Under the pieces are notes generated by a model that worked only from the letters and a program-made list of their open reading frames with translations, was not told the DNA's origin and made no database searches. Of a stretch of 64,000 nucleotides of DNA, positions 1 through 14,000 are shown in pieces (positions within the stretch are counted from its first letter, which is position 1; each line of letters begins with the position of its first letter). The DNA comes from Balamuthia mandrillaris (taxonomy: Eukaryota > Discosea > Longamoebia > Balamuthiidae), in NCBI GenBank assembly GCA_031835245.1, contig JAVKOQ010000085.1:62001-126000 (forward strand), read 5' to 3'. Position numbers and translations under genes: made by a program.

Positions 1-3000
1 GGCATTCAGAACTTCAACAACACCACCCAACATCAACAACAGGACCAAGTTGCATTGTCTCCATCTGCCATTAAGTCCTCTCACTTCTTAGACAGAGTGG
101 AAGGATGTGGTCCTCACGTAGCAGCTAAGCTTCAAGAGACGTTCTACTCCCTCTTTGACAGTCTGTTGAGCTATCTGCAGACAAACCTGGTGGAAGAGGC
201 TCTACTGCGCTTCCTCACTGTTGAGATCTCTACCACCACCACCACCGAGAGCAACACCCTTGGAAGGGAGTTGCAACGCTTCAAGCTGCGTGCACGTAAG
301 AGGGTTAGCCTCTTGTGCGCTAATGTTATCAAGATGTTGGTGCTGGAGCTTTGGGCTACTTCACAGTTCAGAGATACGGATCATAAGTTCTTGCAAAAGA
401 TTCAGATCTTTTCCGTGTTGTTGACTCTGGTTCATCAAAGTAGAGAGGAAGATGAAGAAGAGAACCAACTACAGCTGCACCAGCAACAAAGCAACAACCA
501 CGCAGGTGCACAAACAGCAAGTACTTCAACCACGCAAGACATAAAGAGCAGTACCACTACCACTTCTCCTTCCTTCTCGCAAACTTCGGGCATGTCTTCG
601 TCTTCCTCTTCTTCATCACCATCCTCTTCGGCTCCATCCTTCATAATGCCATCCTTCTCCCTCGTTAAAGCTCAAAGAGAACAAGAAAACAAGGACAGAA
701 GAAAAGCCCAAAAGGCATCATGGGTTACTCTCAAGCTCATGCTTACCCTCTGTTTGGGTTTGCAAAACGACAAAGAGCAAAGCGAGCTCAACGCCAGAAA
801 TAAGAAGCTCTACGAGCAATACGTGGACCTCAAAGAAGATGAGGAACACGAGGAGGCGAAATTGCTCAAAGAAGAAATCGGAGAGTTGAACTCCTTTCAA
901 ACCTCTCTATTTGACCTCATCTTGCAAGAGCTGGAACGTTCCATGCAACTTTTCAAGAAATACGAGAAGCAATTGCGTCAGCAACACGAACACGACAAAG
1001 AAGAGTCCTCGTTGTTTGCAGCCAATGCGTTCCTTCCCTGGCGCAAGTATGCAGTGGACAAGCTAGACTCTGCTGAGTTTTACAAAGCAGAGAAGAAGTG
1101 CTATGAATGGCTTTGCTTGGTCTACCCTATGACTAGCTCCAAAGTGGTTTGCAGCTACATCGCCTCCTCCTCCAGGAAGTCGATGGAGCTTATTTTCACG
1201 CTTCTTCTGTTGGGCTCTCTTCGCATCCAACGTCTCGTCTTCCGTCTTTTGAGGAGGCTTCTTCCCTTCCTAAAACCTGAGAGAGCGGATTATCTATGGA
1301 GAAACGCCACTCAAGGATTGAACCTACGTTCATCGACTTCTGCTTCCTCCGGCGCCCAGTCTGCATGGACCTCGTTGAATGCAGAGATGGCGGGCAACGA
1401 GGTGGGCATGATTGGTTTCTTGTTGGACGCCATTGGCAGCGCTTTGCTCAACGCATGTCCTCTGAATGATAATCATCTCACGCAAAGCGATATTCGAAAC
1501 TCGGCCATACGTTACTTGGCTTCACTAAAGAGCGAAAAGAAGAAAGTCGTGGACGCTGCGCAGTCTTCTTCATCTGCCTTAAGTGGTTCTACTTCCTCAT
1601 CTCCAACCTCATCGTCGGCATCATCATCAACTTCATCATCTGGGACGCTCTTTTCTTCCGCAACAACGGAGCAAGTAGGAAGCTTGTTTTCTCTACCTGC
1701 AACGACGTCTCTAGAGAACTCTACAGATGATCCTCTACGAATGACGAAACGTAAACTCGCTCTGCATCACCAATCACAACCACCTACTCCGACGTTGTCT
1801 GACCCCTTCGCCTCTCCCTCTTACGTGCCACCGGTGGTGGAGCAGCAAAGACGAGAGCAACTTGAGAGGAACTTGTCCTCCACCACTCGTGCGCAATCTT
1901 CGTTCGCGTTCCATAACGCACCCCGCATTTCGCTTTCTTCAATGCCTCCTCCTCTTCCTCCTTCGTCTTCCTCTCCGTCGGCTCCTTCCTCTCCAACTGG
2001 AGGATTTTCTTTTGGTTCCACAACGAGCTCATCTGCTCCTTCCTCTACGCCTTTTGGAGGCTTCTCCTCTGGTTCCTCTACTACTTCTTCATTGTCGTCA
2101 TCTCCTGCTCTCTCTTCAGCAACTGGAAGTAGTGCTTTAGGAGGACTCTCCTTCGGCTCCTCTACCACCACCCCTTCTACGTCATTATCGTTATCTCCTT
2201 CCTCTGCTTCTTCCCTTTCTCCAAGCAGTGCCTTTGGAGGATTTTCTTTTGGTTCCACAACGAGCTCATCTGCTCCTTCGTTGCCGTTACCTTCTCCTGC
2301 TCCTTCATTGTCGTCATCTCCTGCTCTCTCATCAGCTACTGGAAGCAGCACCCTGGGAGGATTTTCTTTCGGCTCAGCTGTTGCAAGCCCTTCATTCAGC
2401 TTCGCACCCTCATCACCAACAACTACCACAAACAATGCCTCTGCTCCTACTTTCTCATTTTCCTCTTCTCCCTCTTCTTCTACTCCGACCTTCAGCTTCA
2501 GTTCTTCGAGCTCAGCTGCTTCCGGCTCGGTTACATCCACTACTACGTCTTCCCTTTCCTCTACTCCCTCCTCTCCCTCTGTACCATTTTCTTTTGGTCC
2601 TCCTGCTTCCTCTTCCTCTTCTTCTTCCTCTGGAGGTTTCTCATTTGGGTCCTCTTCATCTCCCTCTCCTTCTCCCTCTGGAAGTTTCTCATTCGCTTCT
2701 CCTGCTTCCTCCTCCGCTTCTTCCTCTAGCTCCTCTGAAAGCTTTTCCTTTGGTGCTTCCTCTACTTCCAGCGGAGGTTTTTCATTTGGTCCTTCTTCCC
2801 CTTCCGCTCCCGCCTCCTCTTCTTCGTCTTCTGGAGGTTTCTCCTTTGGCTCCTCTACCACCACGCCATCCAGTGTTTCTTCATCTACACCCGCCTCTTC
2901 TTTCTCCTTTTCTTCTGCTACTTCTGTCTCTTCTCCTTCTACTTCCACTTCCCCTTCAAGTTTTTCTTTTGGTTCTGCATCATCCTCTTCTTCAGCACCA

Positions 3001-6000
3001 TCAAGCTTTTCTTTCGGGTCGGCCGCTTCTTCGCCTTCCACTACCAACACTCCAACTTCCTTTTCCTTCTCCCTCCCCTCTCAACTTACCAACGCCACGT
3101 TGACCAACAACACCCAACAACAAAGCAAATCGGCTGACACTAACGCCAACATTCTCCACAGTAGTCCCAACGCGTGGCCAGTCAACACCACGCTCGATGC
3201 TCCTGGCATACTAAAGAGCGTGGATGGCAACGCCGCGCTCACTCTGGCCTCTGAGGCTGTCGCTTTGCTTCGGACCCTGATGAACAACGATAATTGGAGC
3301 GAGTTCAACTACAACGCGGACACAGCGCAGAGCTGGAGCTCAAAGCTTAAAAAAGTGGTGGAAAAAGGCGTTAAGGACGTTGCTGGATTGCTTCAATGCA
3401 AGTCCTTCCCCGTCAGTCATCGTCTGGACCGCCGGCTTTGGCATGTGGTTGCCTCTTTGAGTATCTTGGGTGGTCTTCCTGAGGTCAAGCGTGTTGGAGC
3501 TCGAGTAGAAGTTTTGGACACCGCAACAACAAATGAAAGCAACAACAAAACCAAGAAAGGAATCATCGTCGGATTGGAGAGAAAGTTCCGTTCAGCTAGA
3601 GTGCTCTACGAGGAGGACGTGCAAAGGTACAACACTTTTTCTCAGGATCAAATCATGGAAGTCTACGAAAAGCAGAACAGCTTTGGTGGCCCCCGAGGAG
3701 CAAGTGACAGCAACAATAAGGACCAGATCAAATCATGTCTGTTGTCACCTAAGCTTCACAATCTGGATAAGCTGCGCGCTCTTCCAGAGGTGAACCTCCA
3801 GCCCGAGGCTTTCCCTGCGCATGCTCATTTGTTGGAAGCCTTCAAGTGTTTGTTCTGCTCCCCGGCTTCTCAAAGTGAGGAATTGAAGAACAATCACAGT
3901 GAACATCACGCGTGGGAGAGCCTTAGAGCCCAATTGCAGTCCATTGCTATGCTTTCCCTTAGTGCCATGTTGCACCATCCTGCCTTTGTCTCCTTGACCA
4001 TGCGCAGTGGTACGCCTTCTATCGCTTCTTTCCTTCCTTTTTTTTATGTTTTTGCTCGAGTTTGATGATGCTAAACAAAAATCCATTACAAATGTAGGAG
4101 TGTTAGAGCACATCCTGGATTTAGCGCTGACGGAGAGCGTAACGGCGCTTGTCCCAGAGAAGCTGGAAGAGCAGTGTGAGTCCATGAAAGCGCGAATGTT
4201 CAACATTCTTTCAAGTGCACAGTGGAACGACCTCATTCCCTTCTCTCCGTTCTCTGGATTGCCCATCCTGCTTCCTACTACATGGGATTCGGTAGACATT
4301 CACAACATGATCGTCACTTTCGTGGGCGAAGGAGATATCGACCGCACTATCTTCTACAAACCACCTGCTTTAACCAATACTGGCTTCTCCTTTGGTGCTG
4401 CAGCATCTTCTTCATCTGATGGTAGCAAGGAAGAGGAAAAAGCTAAAGACAAAGAGGGCAGGGCGAGGGCGGATGTCGCCGTGCACTCTTCTTTGCCCAT
4501 GTTTTACTTTGAGGTGTTGGTAGCTTCCTCTTCTGGCCGGTAAGTTCTATTTTCTCTTCCTTTGTTCTTTGTGTTTTTTTTTTTTCAACACCTTTTCTGT
4601 TTTACTAAACTTCAATCTTTCAACAACAGAGGTGTTGAAGTTGGTCTCTCTCCAGCGACTTCCGAACAAGTGAAAGCATCGAAATGCAACTACAACAACT
4701 GTTACAGCTTCCGTGGAGATGGTGTTCTCGTCCATCGTGGGAGCGGCGCCTCAAGCCCCAGCTCTCAAGAAGAAGAAGAGGGAAAAGCAGAAACTACTGC
4801 GGTTGAGGGAGGTCATTTCGGCTCAGGTGATTGCATCGGTTGCGGTTGGGATGCTGAGAAACGTGCTATCTTCTTCACAAAGAATGGACAACTTCTTGAG
4901 AATGCGACTATGATTGTGTCAGAAGAAGAAACAAAAGATGAAAAGCAAAAGGAAAAAGAAGCTGACCAAGAGCATGAGTTGTTCTACTTCTGGCCTGTGC
5001 TTAGATTAAGCGAACTTGGAGCATGTGCGAGAGTTAACTTTGGACAACAACCATTCCGGTTCGACTTTAACGAGCTCCTTCGTGGTGCACTTGGCGTCAC
5101 TGCGTCCGTCGAAGCTGAAGAAGAAGAGGACCAAGATATCCCTACAACAGAAGCATCCAACAGTAACAACGCTGAAGAAGCTTCTCAAATGCCTAACGTC
5201 ACCGACGTTACGCCTGCACCTGCAGCCATATTTACTTCTTCAGCTCCTCTTGCCACTTCTTCAAGTCTGTCTCCTTCCGCTGCTGCCGGCTTTTTATTCT
5301 CCAGTGGGGAGCCTTCTCCATCACCGCTCAAAGGCCGTGCTTCCAAAGCCCGCGCCAAGAAGCTACCTGCTTCTCGAAGAGCTGCCGCTGTGGCAGCAGC
5401 AACGTCTTCCTCTGCTCAAAACAACAATATGAATAACAACGCTGCCAGCAACAACAGCAGCAGTACGTCTTCTTCGTCATCATCCTCCTCTAGCGCACTC
5501 GCTGCTGCTGCTTCTTCAGCCCCTATTGTAGGTCAGAAGTTGCAACAGCAACAACAGAAGATGCCACAAATCGAACCAGGGCAATGGTACAAAGTCTTCA
5601 AGAACGTGAGCGAGGCACAAAAGGATTGGAAGTCAGCCATGGATTCTACCATAGGCAAGACGGGCATAGTCCGGGCTGTGGACACTCGCTCCAACAAGAT
5701 CCTGCTCTACATCTACGACGAGGAGCTTGGCGTTGGACAACAATGGTGGTATCCCTGGAGGTTGCTCAAAAAGCCTGTCAAGCTGGTGCATGACGGGCAC
5801 TTCTCGCTATTGCGGGTCAAAAGCTTTGCGGAGGTGCAGCACCGCAGCCTCACGTGGGAGAATAACCTGAGTAGATCCTATGCCACAAAGGCTGTCTTCA
5901 CGCTGCTCTCTCATTGGCCGAAGGATGCAGAGTTCTCTCTGTTGGATCAGTTGAAGGACAAGGAAGCGAAGGACGGTGGCATCGATTCTGTGAAGCTGTT

Positions 6001-9000
6001 CAGGTTCCTGCGTTTCATTGCGGCGGAGTTTCTGACGGACCAATCCAGAAAGAGCTTGACGAGCAACAACAGCCGCGTTGTCCTTCGAACGGTCTCTGCA
6101 AAGCTTCAAGAAGTTATTCGTAGAGAAACTGAGCTTGTCGCTTCTTCGGAGGACAAAGAAGTACAAGATAAGAACTCTCTCAGTGTCATGCTGATAGAGT
6201 ACTGCCTTTCCAACAAGTTTTGGTTAGCACCTTCCCTTGGATTTGGTTCCCCTGCCTCGCAACAGTTGCAACAACCCGACCTGAATATGGCGAGATGGTT
6301 GCTGCGAATGGTATACAAGGAAGGCCCTCCTGCCATCAAAGACAAGTATCGAGTGCAAATCGTGGACCTGCTTTTGCAACAACTTCTGGACCGAACAACG
6401 GTGAGCTCTTCGGCGTTTGGAGGCGGAACAGCGATGGATGCGGAGAAAACTAAACTCTGTCTCTCCATTCTTCATTTCTTGGAAGACATTTTGACCAGCG
6501 ACAAATGCCTGAAGAATGAAGATGACGGCGAGAACAGATCTCTGCCGAATCAAGAGGTTGTGGAACGATTGGTAAAGAAGGTGAAGGATGTACATGGCCA
6601 AGTAAGCTCTTCGCTGCACAACTTTGAGAATCGCAACTCGACCGAATGCAAGCTCTTCAAGAATCTTGTAGAATTGCTCTTATTGTTCAGGAGAGGAGGA
6701 TGGTACCTCTCTAAGAGCGAACGCCAAGCAAGGAAAAGGCTCGAAGCTGAGAAAGCTAAGTCACAGGAAAAGGAAGCAATGAAGAAAACAGGAACGGAAA
6801 CGGAAACGACGCCGTCATCGTCACAACAAGAAGCATCATCTCCTTCCCCAACTTTATCCAACCAAACGGATGAAGATACTTCTGGCAATAGTACTCCCTC
6901 TTCCACCAGTTCTACTGCATCACCATCTCCACTGGACATACATTCTGAAACAAGACTCATGAATGAACAAAGCAGTAACGAGGAAAAGAAAGAAGAAGAG
7001 GAGGAAGCAGAAGAGGAAGAAGACGTTGAAGACGAATTCGCAGATTTAGACTGGTTTAAGCGATTGGAAAGAGCTTCTGAAGTGGCTGAATTTATCTTAT
7101 CAGACTATGATACTAATGACGACAACACGGCGACGAATCCGTATGAGCACGCGCCTTGGTCTTTGTTATGCAGAGCCGCCATGAAGGTGGATGTTGCTCT
7201 CTACCGATCACACAAGGAAGACAGTCGCATACTGCTCGAACGACAGGAGGAAAAGAAGAAGAAGGAAGATGAGGAAAAGAAGATGAAAGAAGAAGAGAAA
7301 AACCAGGAGAGAGAAGAACAAGAAAACAAGACGGAAGAAGAAAAAGAAAAATCGTCAGCGAATTCTAGTGATTCAGCTTCACCTTCTGTTCCTACACCTC
7401 CTCCTCCTCCTCCTGTTTCTCTCTCTTTATCTTCCACTTCTACGTCCACTTCTGCTCCTTCTACTACTTCTGCGGAGACACCAAACGACAAGACAGATGA
7501 AAAAACGTTGAAGGTGCACATACCGTGTGCCAAAAGACTCCTTGTGGTGATAGACAAGCATGCTCCCTTCTTCTCAAAACAACAGCTCGTTTTCTGCGAT
7601 TCTTCTAATAATGTGATCAAAACAATAACGCCTAGCACTTTAGCATCAGAAAACCCGTACGTTAAATACGTTCTCTTTTTGTTTTTTGTTATCTTTTCTA
7701 ACTCGCCATGTTATTTAACACTTCAGGCAAGAGGCAACTGTCTTTACAGTAGGAGATACCGTACTATACAGAGTGGAACCTCTGGCCACGGGTTTCGGCT
7801 CTAGCAACAACAGCAGCTCATCCAACGCCTTTATTTCTCCATTTTCATTTAGCTTCTCTGGATTAACCAACGAGACCAACAGCACGAACAACACCAATGA
7901 CAAGAAAGAAGAGGCAAGTGACGACCAGAACACAAAAGAAGAGAATGCAGCGAATGCTACCAAAGCGGAAGAGAAGGGATACGGTTTTTGGGTCATTCCA
8001 GTGTTTGGTGACCTCCAAAAGGCACAAAGACTGAAGCCTCAGCACAGCTCCGCTCTGACGCTGAAGCAAAAACTGATCGATACGCGTGAGCTCTTAGAGC
8101 GAAATATCAAAGTTGGGGGATCCCCCTCCAACAACAAGAGCAATAGAAGCAAATCGCTCCGTGCGTTGATGCGAAAAGTTGATGCAGAGTTGATGGATTA
8201 TGCGCAGGGCATAGCAGACAAGGTTTCACAACAACGCCTTGATATGAAAGCTCATGACGTAGTACCCTTCTTGATTGCGCCCACAGAGTCTGATAGACTG
8301 GTCTATCCCAGCTTTAACGAATTGTATTCCCTATTCGCTACATCTCTATCTTCCTCGACGGAGAAACAAAAGGAAGAGAGCAAAGAGCAGGAAAAAGAGA
8401 AAGGGAAAGAAAAAGACGAGCAGATTGCAACTACGTCAACGGACGAGAGTGAGAGAATGGCGGAATGGCTGCTTCGCATTCGCTTTACATTCATCGCCAA
8501 GTTTAACCGTTTGCTTTGGTCGAACTCCCACACTTGGCTTCCTTATCTCGACTTTTCTACTTCCTCTTCCTCCTCTTCGTCGGACAACGAAAACGACGTT
8601 CTCCTTCATCTCATCGACTCTTCATCCACCTCTTCTTCCACTCCTCCACTTTCGAGCACAGCACGGCAGCAGCAACAATTTGTTCATAGATTGGCCAACA
8701 AGGTTCTTCGACTGCGTCACCTCCTCTCCCACAAGCTGAAGATGCAGTTCTATCAGGGCATCACTCAAAGCAGGAGCAACTCCTACGGCCAACCCACTAT
8801 CATGATCAATCGTTTGGGAATGCTCTCCGAGGAGGAGAAACGATCCCTTCGTCGCAGTTCTTCGTCGTCTTCTCCATTTGGATCTTCAGCCACCAACTCC
8901 AACAGTGCAGAAGAAGAGGATCTCGATTGGTGCATCTTTGTGCAAGCATTCCACCAGCTGAATCATATGCCAGCAACACAGCTCTCCAATTCCCGTCAGG

Positions 9001-10147
9001 CCTTCTCCGTTCGTCTCACCGGCGAGGGCGCCTCCGACGCTGGCGGCCCTTACCGTGAAGTCCTCTCCATGATGTGTCACGATCTTCAATCCTCCTCCGA
9101 CGCTTCCTCTTCCTCTTCCTCTGCTGGTTCTGCCGAGCCCCGTCCTAAGCTGCCTCTCTTTATCCCCTGCCCCAACGCCAAGTTGGCTTTGGAAGAAGTT
9201 GGCATCGGCAAGAACAGAGACAAGTTCATTCCTAAGCCTTCCTCTCGCTCACCTCTCCATCTCTCAATGTATGAGTTCCTGGGCAAAGTCATGGCCATTG
9301 CCTTGCTGGGCAAGAATCCTCTGCCGCTCAACTTCCCTTCGTTCGTTTGGAAGCCGCTCGTCGGCAGCCCCACTGATATAGAGGACTTGAAGGGGATCGA
9401 TCAGTATTGCGGACAGTGTTTGGAGGACCTGTTACATCCAGAGTTGGTTGACTTGGATGAGGACAATTTTGGAGATATCATCTTTGAGAACTTCACCACT
9501 GTGCTCTCGGATGGAAGTAAAGTGGAGTTGAAGGAAGGTGGGGAGGACATTGATGTCACGTACGTTTTATGCCCCTTCCCATATTTTCTCTCACCTTCCC
9601 TCTAACTCACGTGACAAACAAAAACAACAGGTTTCAAAACAGATTAGAATACGTCGAACTGGTAACGGCCTGTCGTCTCTCCGAAAGCAAGGCTCAAATC
9701 GAGGCCATTCGTCGCGGCCTCTCCTCGCTCATCCCTCTCGACGTGCTCTCCCTCTTCACCTGGCAAGAGCTCGAACAGCTCGTCTGCGGCAAGGTGGAGA
9801 TCGACGTCGCTAAGCTCCGCAAGCACACCAACTACAAAGGCTTCAACGGCGATAGCGATCGCATCATCGCCATGTTCTGGGAGGTCATGGAGGAGTTCTC
9901 CACGGCGGAGCGCCACCTCTTCCTTCGCTTCGCCTCCGGCCGGGAGAGATTGCCGACGGATGAGAGTCAGTGGAGGGATTGTCTCACCATCGCCAAGCTC
10001 TACGACAACGATGACGCCCTGCCGCAGAGCGCCACTTGCTTCTTCACCGTCAAGCTGCCCAACTATACCAGCAAGGAGATCATGAAGAAGCGCATCTTGC
10101 TGGCTATTTCCAACTGCGCTTCCATCGATACTGACTTTACTGTCTAA
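1..10147 (+). CDS. Giant HECT-type E3 ubiquitin ligase, HECTD4/HERC1-like (5' truncated)
   Basis: Open from base 1, so the N-terminus lies outside the window. Exons: <1..4009, 4098..4539, 4630..7656, 7727..9559, 9631..10147; the phases join to 3,275 residues. Order seen: helical repeat-like region; Ser/Phe/Gly-rich tract (about 1995-3085) with many FSFG and GGFSFG motifs; helical region; SPRY domain (about 4490-5080, with the motif GWDAEKRAIFFTKNGQ); a Mib/Herc2-like module (about 5580-5790); acidic coiled-coil linkers; C-terminal HECT domain from about 9000. The HECT active-site cysteine is in LPQSATCFFTVKLPNY (codon 10037-10039). HECT enzymes accept ubiquitin on this Cys and pass it to substrates. 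SPRY plus C-terminal HECT in a very large protein points to HECTD4 or HERC1; no RCC1 repeats are visible, which favours HECTD4. Function as a ligase is secure; orthology is not. Confidence 0.9.
1995..3085 (+). repeat. FG-nucleoporin-like Ser/Gly/Phe repeat tract inside the HECT ligase
   Basis: About 360 residues built from degenerate repeats with FSFGS, GGFSFGS or FGGFSSGS cores separated by Ser/Thr/Pro/Ala spacers. Two DNA stretches (near 2009-2039 and 2237-2277) are almost the same, showing recent internal duplication. The low-complexity coding creates a long open frame on the opposite strand (1821-3050), which is an artefact. Confidence 0.85.
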
Positions 10148-10274
10148 AAAAATAAATGAAGTGTTTCCCATCTTCAAATATTTTATTTTAAAATTGAGTA
10201 ATTAATTGAATGATGATATTATGTTATTTTATATAACAGGTTTTTTTTTAAACCATAAAGACTTCACAAAGAGG

Positions 10275-10973
10275 ATGGGAAACAGCAGCGGCAAACAAAA
10301 AGATGGAGGAAGAAGGAAGGGAGGAAAGGCCTCTTTCACGCGGAAGGAGCTCAAAGCCGTGCGAAAGGTCTTCCATCAGGTCACCAAAGAGAGAGCCGAC
10401 CGAAAGGACGACTCTTTGAACGAAGAAGAGTTTGTTCGCGTTTTTGAGGTCTTCACAAAGAGGACGAACGAGCTTCAGCACGTAAACTTGCAAGAGATCT
10501 TTGACAACATCGACAGAAATAAAGATGGTCGGGTGAGCTTCAACGAACTCATTCTTTGGCTCTCTATCTATCTGAATGGCAGCGACGAAGACAAACTACG
10601 ACGTACGGCTCTCTCTGTATGTTATCTATTCTCTCTCTCTCCTTCTCTCTCTCTCTCTCTTATGTTGTTATCACGTGTTGTCGCAGATATGTTTGAAACA
10701 TTCGACGAAGACAAGAACGGCGTTTTGGAAGCGGCTGAAGTGAACAACGTTTTAGAGGTGTTGAAGCTATCCATGACCGACAGAGGCCTATCCGAGTCTC
10801 GCTCTTTGCAAAAGGCCTCAGCCCTCCTCAAGAAGTTGATGAGCGGGGGAGAAGGCACCATCACACTGCAACAGTGGTTACAGATAGGCGCCGAGACCAA
10901 CCTGATGGAAGAGTTGTTGGGAGAGGAGTTCTTGGAACTGATGTCAGGTTTCAATGTGCACAATGCAGAGTGA
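10275..10973 (+). CDS. EF-hand calcium-binding protein, possibly N-myristoylated
   Basis: Start chosen at 10275 because it gives MGNSSGKQ, an N-myristoylation-type start; an in-frame ATG at 10206 adds an unconvincing hydrophobic leader. Two canonical EF loops are visible: DRNKDGRVSFNE and DEDKNGVLEAAE, each with Asp/Asn ligands and Glu at position 12. They lie in a calcineurin B/recoverin-like four-helix context, with a shorter helical C-terminus. A CT-rich stretch interrupts the protein just before the second EF hand. The best in-frame intron is about 10621-10686, giving 210 residues, but the donor is weak and the exact boundary uncertain. The partner is unknown; membrane-associated calcium sensing is inferred. 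The stop lies 51 bp from that of the convergent beta-helix gene. Confidence 0.8.
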   Translation: MGNSSGKQKDGGRRKGGKASFTRKELKAVRKVFHQVTKERADRKDDSLNEEEFVRVFEVFTKRTNELQHVNLQEIFDNIDRNKDGRVSFNELILWLSIYLNGSDEDKLRRTALSVCYLFSLSPSLSLSLMLLSRVVADMFETFDEDKNGVLEAAEVNNVLEVLKLSMTDRGLSESRSLQKASALLKKLMSGGEGTITLQQWLQIGAETNLMEELLGEEFLELMSGFNVHNAE

Positions 10974-11024
10974 CTTGTATTTAGTCTGACGCTCAACGAT
11001 AAAAGTACAAGTTGATGCTTTGCT

Positions 11025-14000
11025 TTAAGCACCTTGATTCATGACGTGCTGCGTGCGTGAAATAATGGCCCTTTGAGCTCTCTTCTTCTTCTTGGCAATG
11101 TGGAAGCTCACAGCAGCTCCAACGCCAAAAGCCAAGAGAGCTACCAGCACTGCTGCAGGAACTCCTATAACCAATCCAAAGTTGAGCTCGTCATTCTTCT
11201 CCTCTTTTTGGTCTTCATCCCCATCATCGCTTGTATAACCATCTTCTTGTACTCCATCTCCTTCTCCATCCTCTTCAGATGGATCGTCATAGACGTCGAG
11301 GAGAGTTGAAAAGTTGGGATCGAAGACAAAGTTGGCGGGGCAGTACGCAGTGGTAACGCTGAATTGAAAGTCTCCTTCGTAAGCCACTATCACGTTGCCA
11401 AAGTTTCCATCTATCAAACCAGTGCTGATGAAGCTCGCAACAAGTTGTGCCTTTGCTCTTTTGGACTCTATATTATTTTGCTATCAGTTAAAAAAAAAGG
11501 AGAAGTGAATATAGGCTTACCAGAAGTAAACACTATCTCGCTTACTGATTCCATTCCGTTTATCATTCTTGTTTTAGTGACGTTGGCTGAAAGAATGGCG
11601 TTGGGATGGTTGACCACTTCCACCGCGAACCATATCTTCAACTCTCTGTTTATTGAGTCCCAAATCACATCTCCAAAGAACGGATAGTTGACGTCCAGAG
11701 TGAACTTCAAGCTGTTGGGAGGTGCTTGGAAGTGCTCAGCGCCGAAGGAGAGATTGGTGGCTTGGCTGTAGAGCCAGTTGCTCGCTTGGAAGATCAGTCC
11801 GTTGGAGAACAAGCTTGTGTAGTTAACGTTGTATTCTTCAGCCTTGTTTATTCGGTTAGCCGAAGACCAAATCTCATAAGAATGATAGATCAAAGAGAGA
11901 AGGCTAAAAACCTGAAGGGCTTCCGAGACAGTGTAAACTTTTTCCAGGTTATCCAGATCGGTTTCAGCGATAAACTCTCCGAATTCAAACTCTTCAAACT
12001 TGCGATACCTCAACTTGAATCTTGGAACATCCTCCTCGGAACCAACAGTAGAGTTGACGCCGGAGAACAATTCAAACTCTGGATTCTCAAACAAGCTCAA
12101 CGTCGCTGCGAATTGTAATAAGGTTAAGAAGAACAACCACAGCATAACGAGCCAACAACACAAAGCCAGAAGTTACTTACCATCACCAAGAGTGACATTG
12201 CTTCTGGAAGGAGATTCGCTTTGCAAAGTGCACAGTTGGGGTTGCGGGTCGTTGTCCACCCCTTCCGGTAACGTTGGAAAAGGGCAAGCATCGGAGGAAC
12301 CACCACACGTGTTGCAGCTGTCGTAAGGCTGATCACAGTCGCACATGGCAGCAAGGTTTGAGGAATTACAGAAGACTAATGACTCACAAGAAAACATATT
12401 CGTTCCTGCGAAAAGCAAGGTTATTTAAAACATAGAAGAAGAGAACAAGAAGAGGAACAAGAAGAATAAGAAGTAACGCGAACCTTGAGAACTGAGAGGT
12501 GAATCTTCAATGACCAATGGTCCCGCTCTGTCATTCCAACAATGCCAGAAAACTCCTTCGGTAGCTGCATTATCTCTAAGCTCTGTTCTTCTTACTGTCA
12601 ACACGCTAGCGCGGGTGCTGGCCACTCCTCCTGCGCCTCCTTGTGCCGAATTAGCTATAAACGCGCTGTCTTCCATCAGTAGGACAGGGGCAGCTTCAGG
12701 CCAGGTGCTCTTGTAGCCGTCCATCCAAACGACCCCTCCATCTCCTCCTATGGCAGAGTTGAAGGCAACGGTGCAGGACAAGAAACGGACCGTGCCAAAG
12801 AAATTGGAGGAGATTGGAGACGAGGAGATCACTACTCCACCATGGGCTGCACTGAGACTGGTTGTGTCCGTGTCCTCGTTGAAGATGGCTTGGTTTTGGG
12901 TGATGTTGCAGGACGTGAACGTGACGGCGGCACCTGAACTGTCAACCACTCCTCCTGCAGAGGCTTTATTGCATGATATCTCACAGTTGACAAATTCTAC
13001 AGAGGCAGCTATATTGCAACGAAATATGAATAAACAGGAAAGGAAGAGTCAAGAAAAGCATAGGAGAACAGAGGAATAAACACAGTACCATCTAAGTCTC
13101 CAACGCTGAAGGCTCTTATTACCCCGCCGCCGCCGCGACGAGCAAAGTTGAACCTGAATACGCTGTCATCGAAGCGTGCTCCCCCGCCTAAATAAGCCAC
13201 TCCGGCACTCTCAGCAGCTCCATTGTTGAGGAACTGACAGTTGTTGAGAGAGATGGCGGATCGAGTGGTATAGATTGCACCTCCTGTTTGAGCCGAGTTG
13301 CGGTAGAACACGCTGTTGCTAATACCAAGGTGGTTGGATTCCTGAAGGTAGAGGGCTCCTCCTCTTGCTGCATAGTTTCTCTCGAAGTAACTATTGGTTA
13401 CTTGGCTGCCGGATGATAGGCCACGGGCAGCTACGGTATTTACGTTGGCAACGAATCTACAGTCGCTTATCTGCAATGCAGAGTAATACAAAGGTCTGTG
13501 CAAGCACAGAATGATAAGAAGCACTGGAAGAGAAAAAAAGAAAGACAGAAAGACAGAACGAAAGAAAGAAAGAAAGCAAGAAAGAAACGACAAGAAAGAA
13601 AGAAAGAAAGAAACGACAAGAAAGAAAGAAAGAAAGAAAGAAACGACAAGAAAGAAAGAAAGAAACGAGAAGCAGAAGAATAACTTACTCGGCATACAGT
13701 CGCAGAGCTCCAGCCAAGCACTTTTCAAAGGAGGAACGAACGATGTTGACACTACTTCTGAATAGAGCGCTAATGGCAATTCCTGAAAGCCGCTCAAATG
13801 AACAACCGTCAACCTCCAGTTGGATTCCTGGACTCAACCTTCAATGCAATTCGGTAAGGGGCAAAAAACAATGGAAAGAAAGAAGGTTTGAACTCGAACC
13901 TTATAGCCTCAGTTCCGCCCACGAACGAACAGTTTCGAACCGAAAGATGCAAAGAGGAGCTCCCATAGACGTCCAGTTGGCTAACGCTTACTCCTGTATC

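Noticed and set aside
1821-3050. 409-codon minus-strand open frame, Glu/Pro-rich
   Set aside because: It is the reverse of the Ser-rich FG repeat exon; absence of stops follows from the TCC/TCT codon bias. No domain features.
13498-13765. CRISPR-like array from regularly repeated AACGACAAGAAAG units
   Set aside because: Units are contiguous and low-complexity with no unique spacers; it is an intronic microsatellite of a eukaryote.
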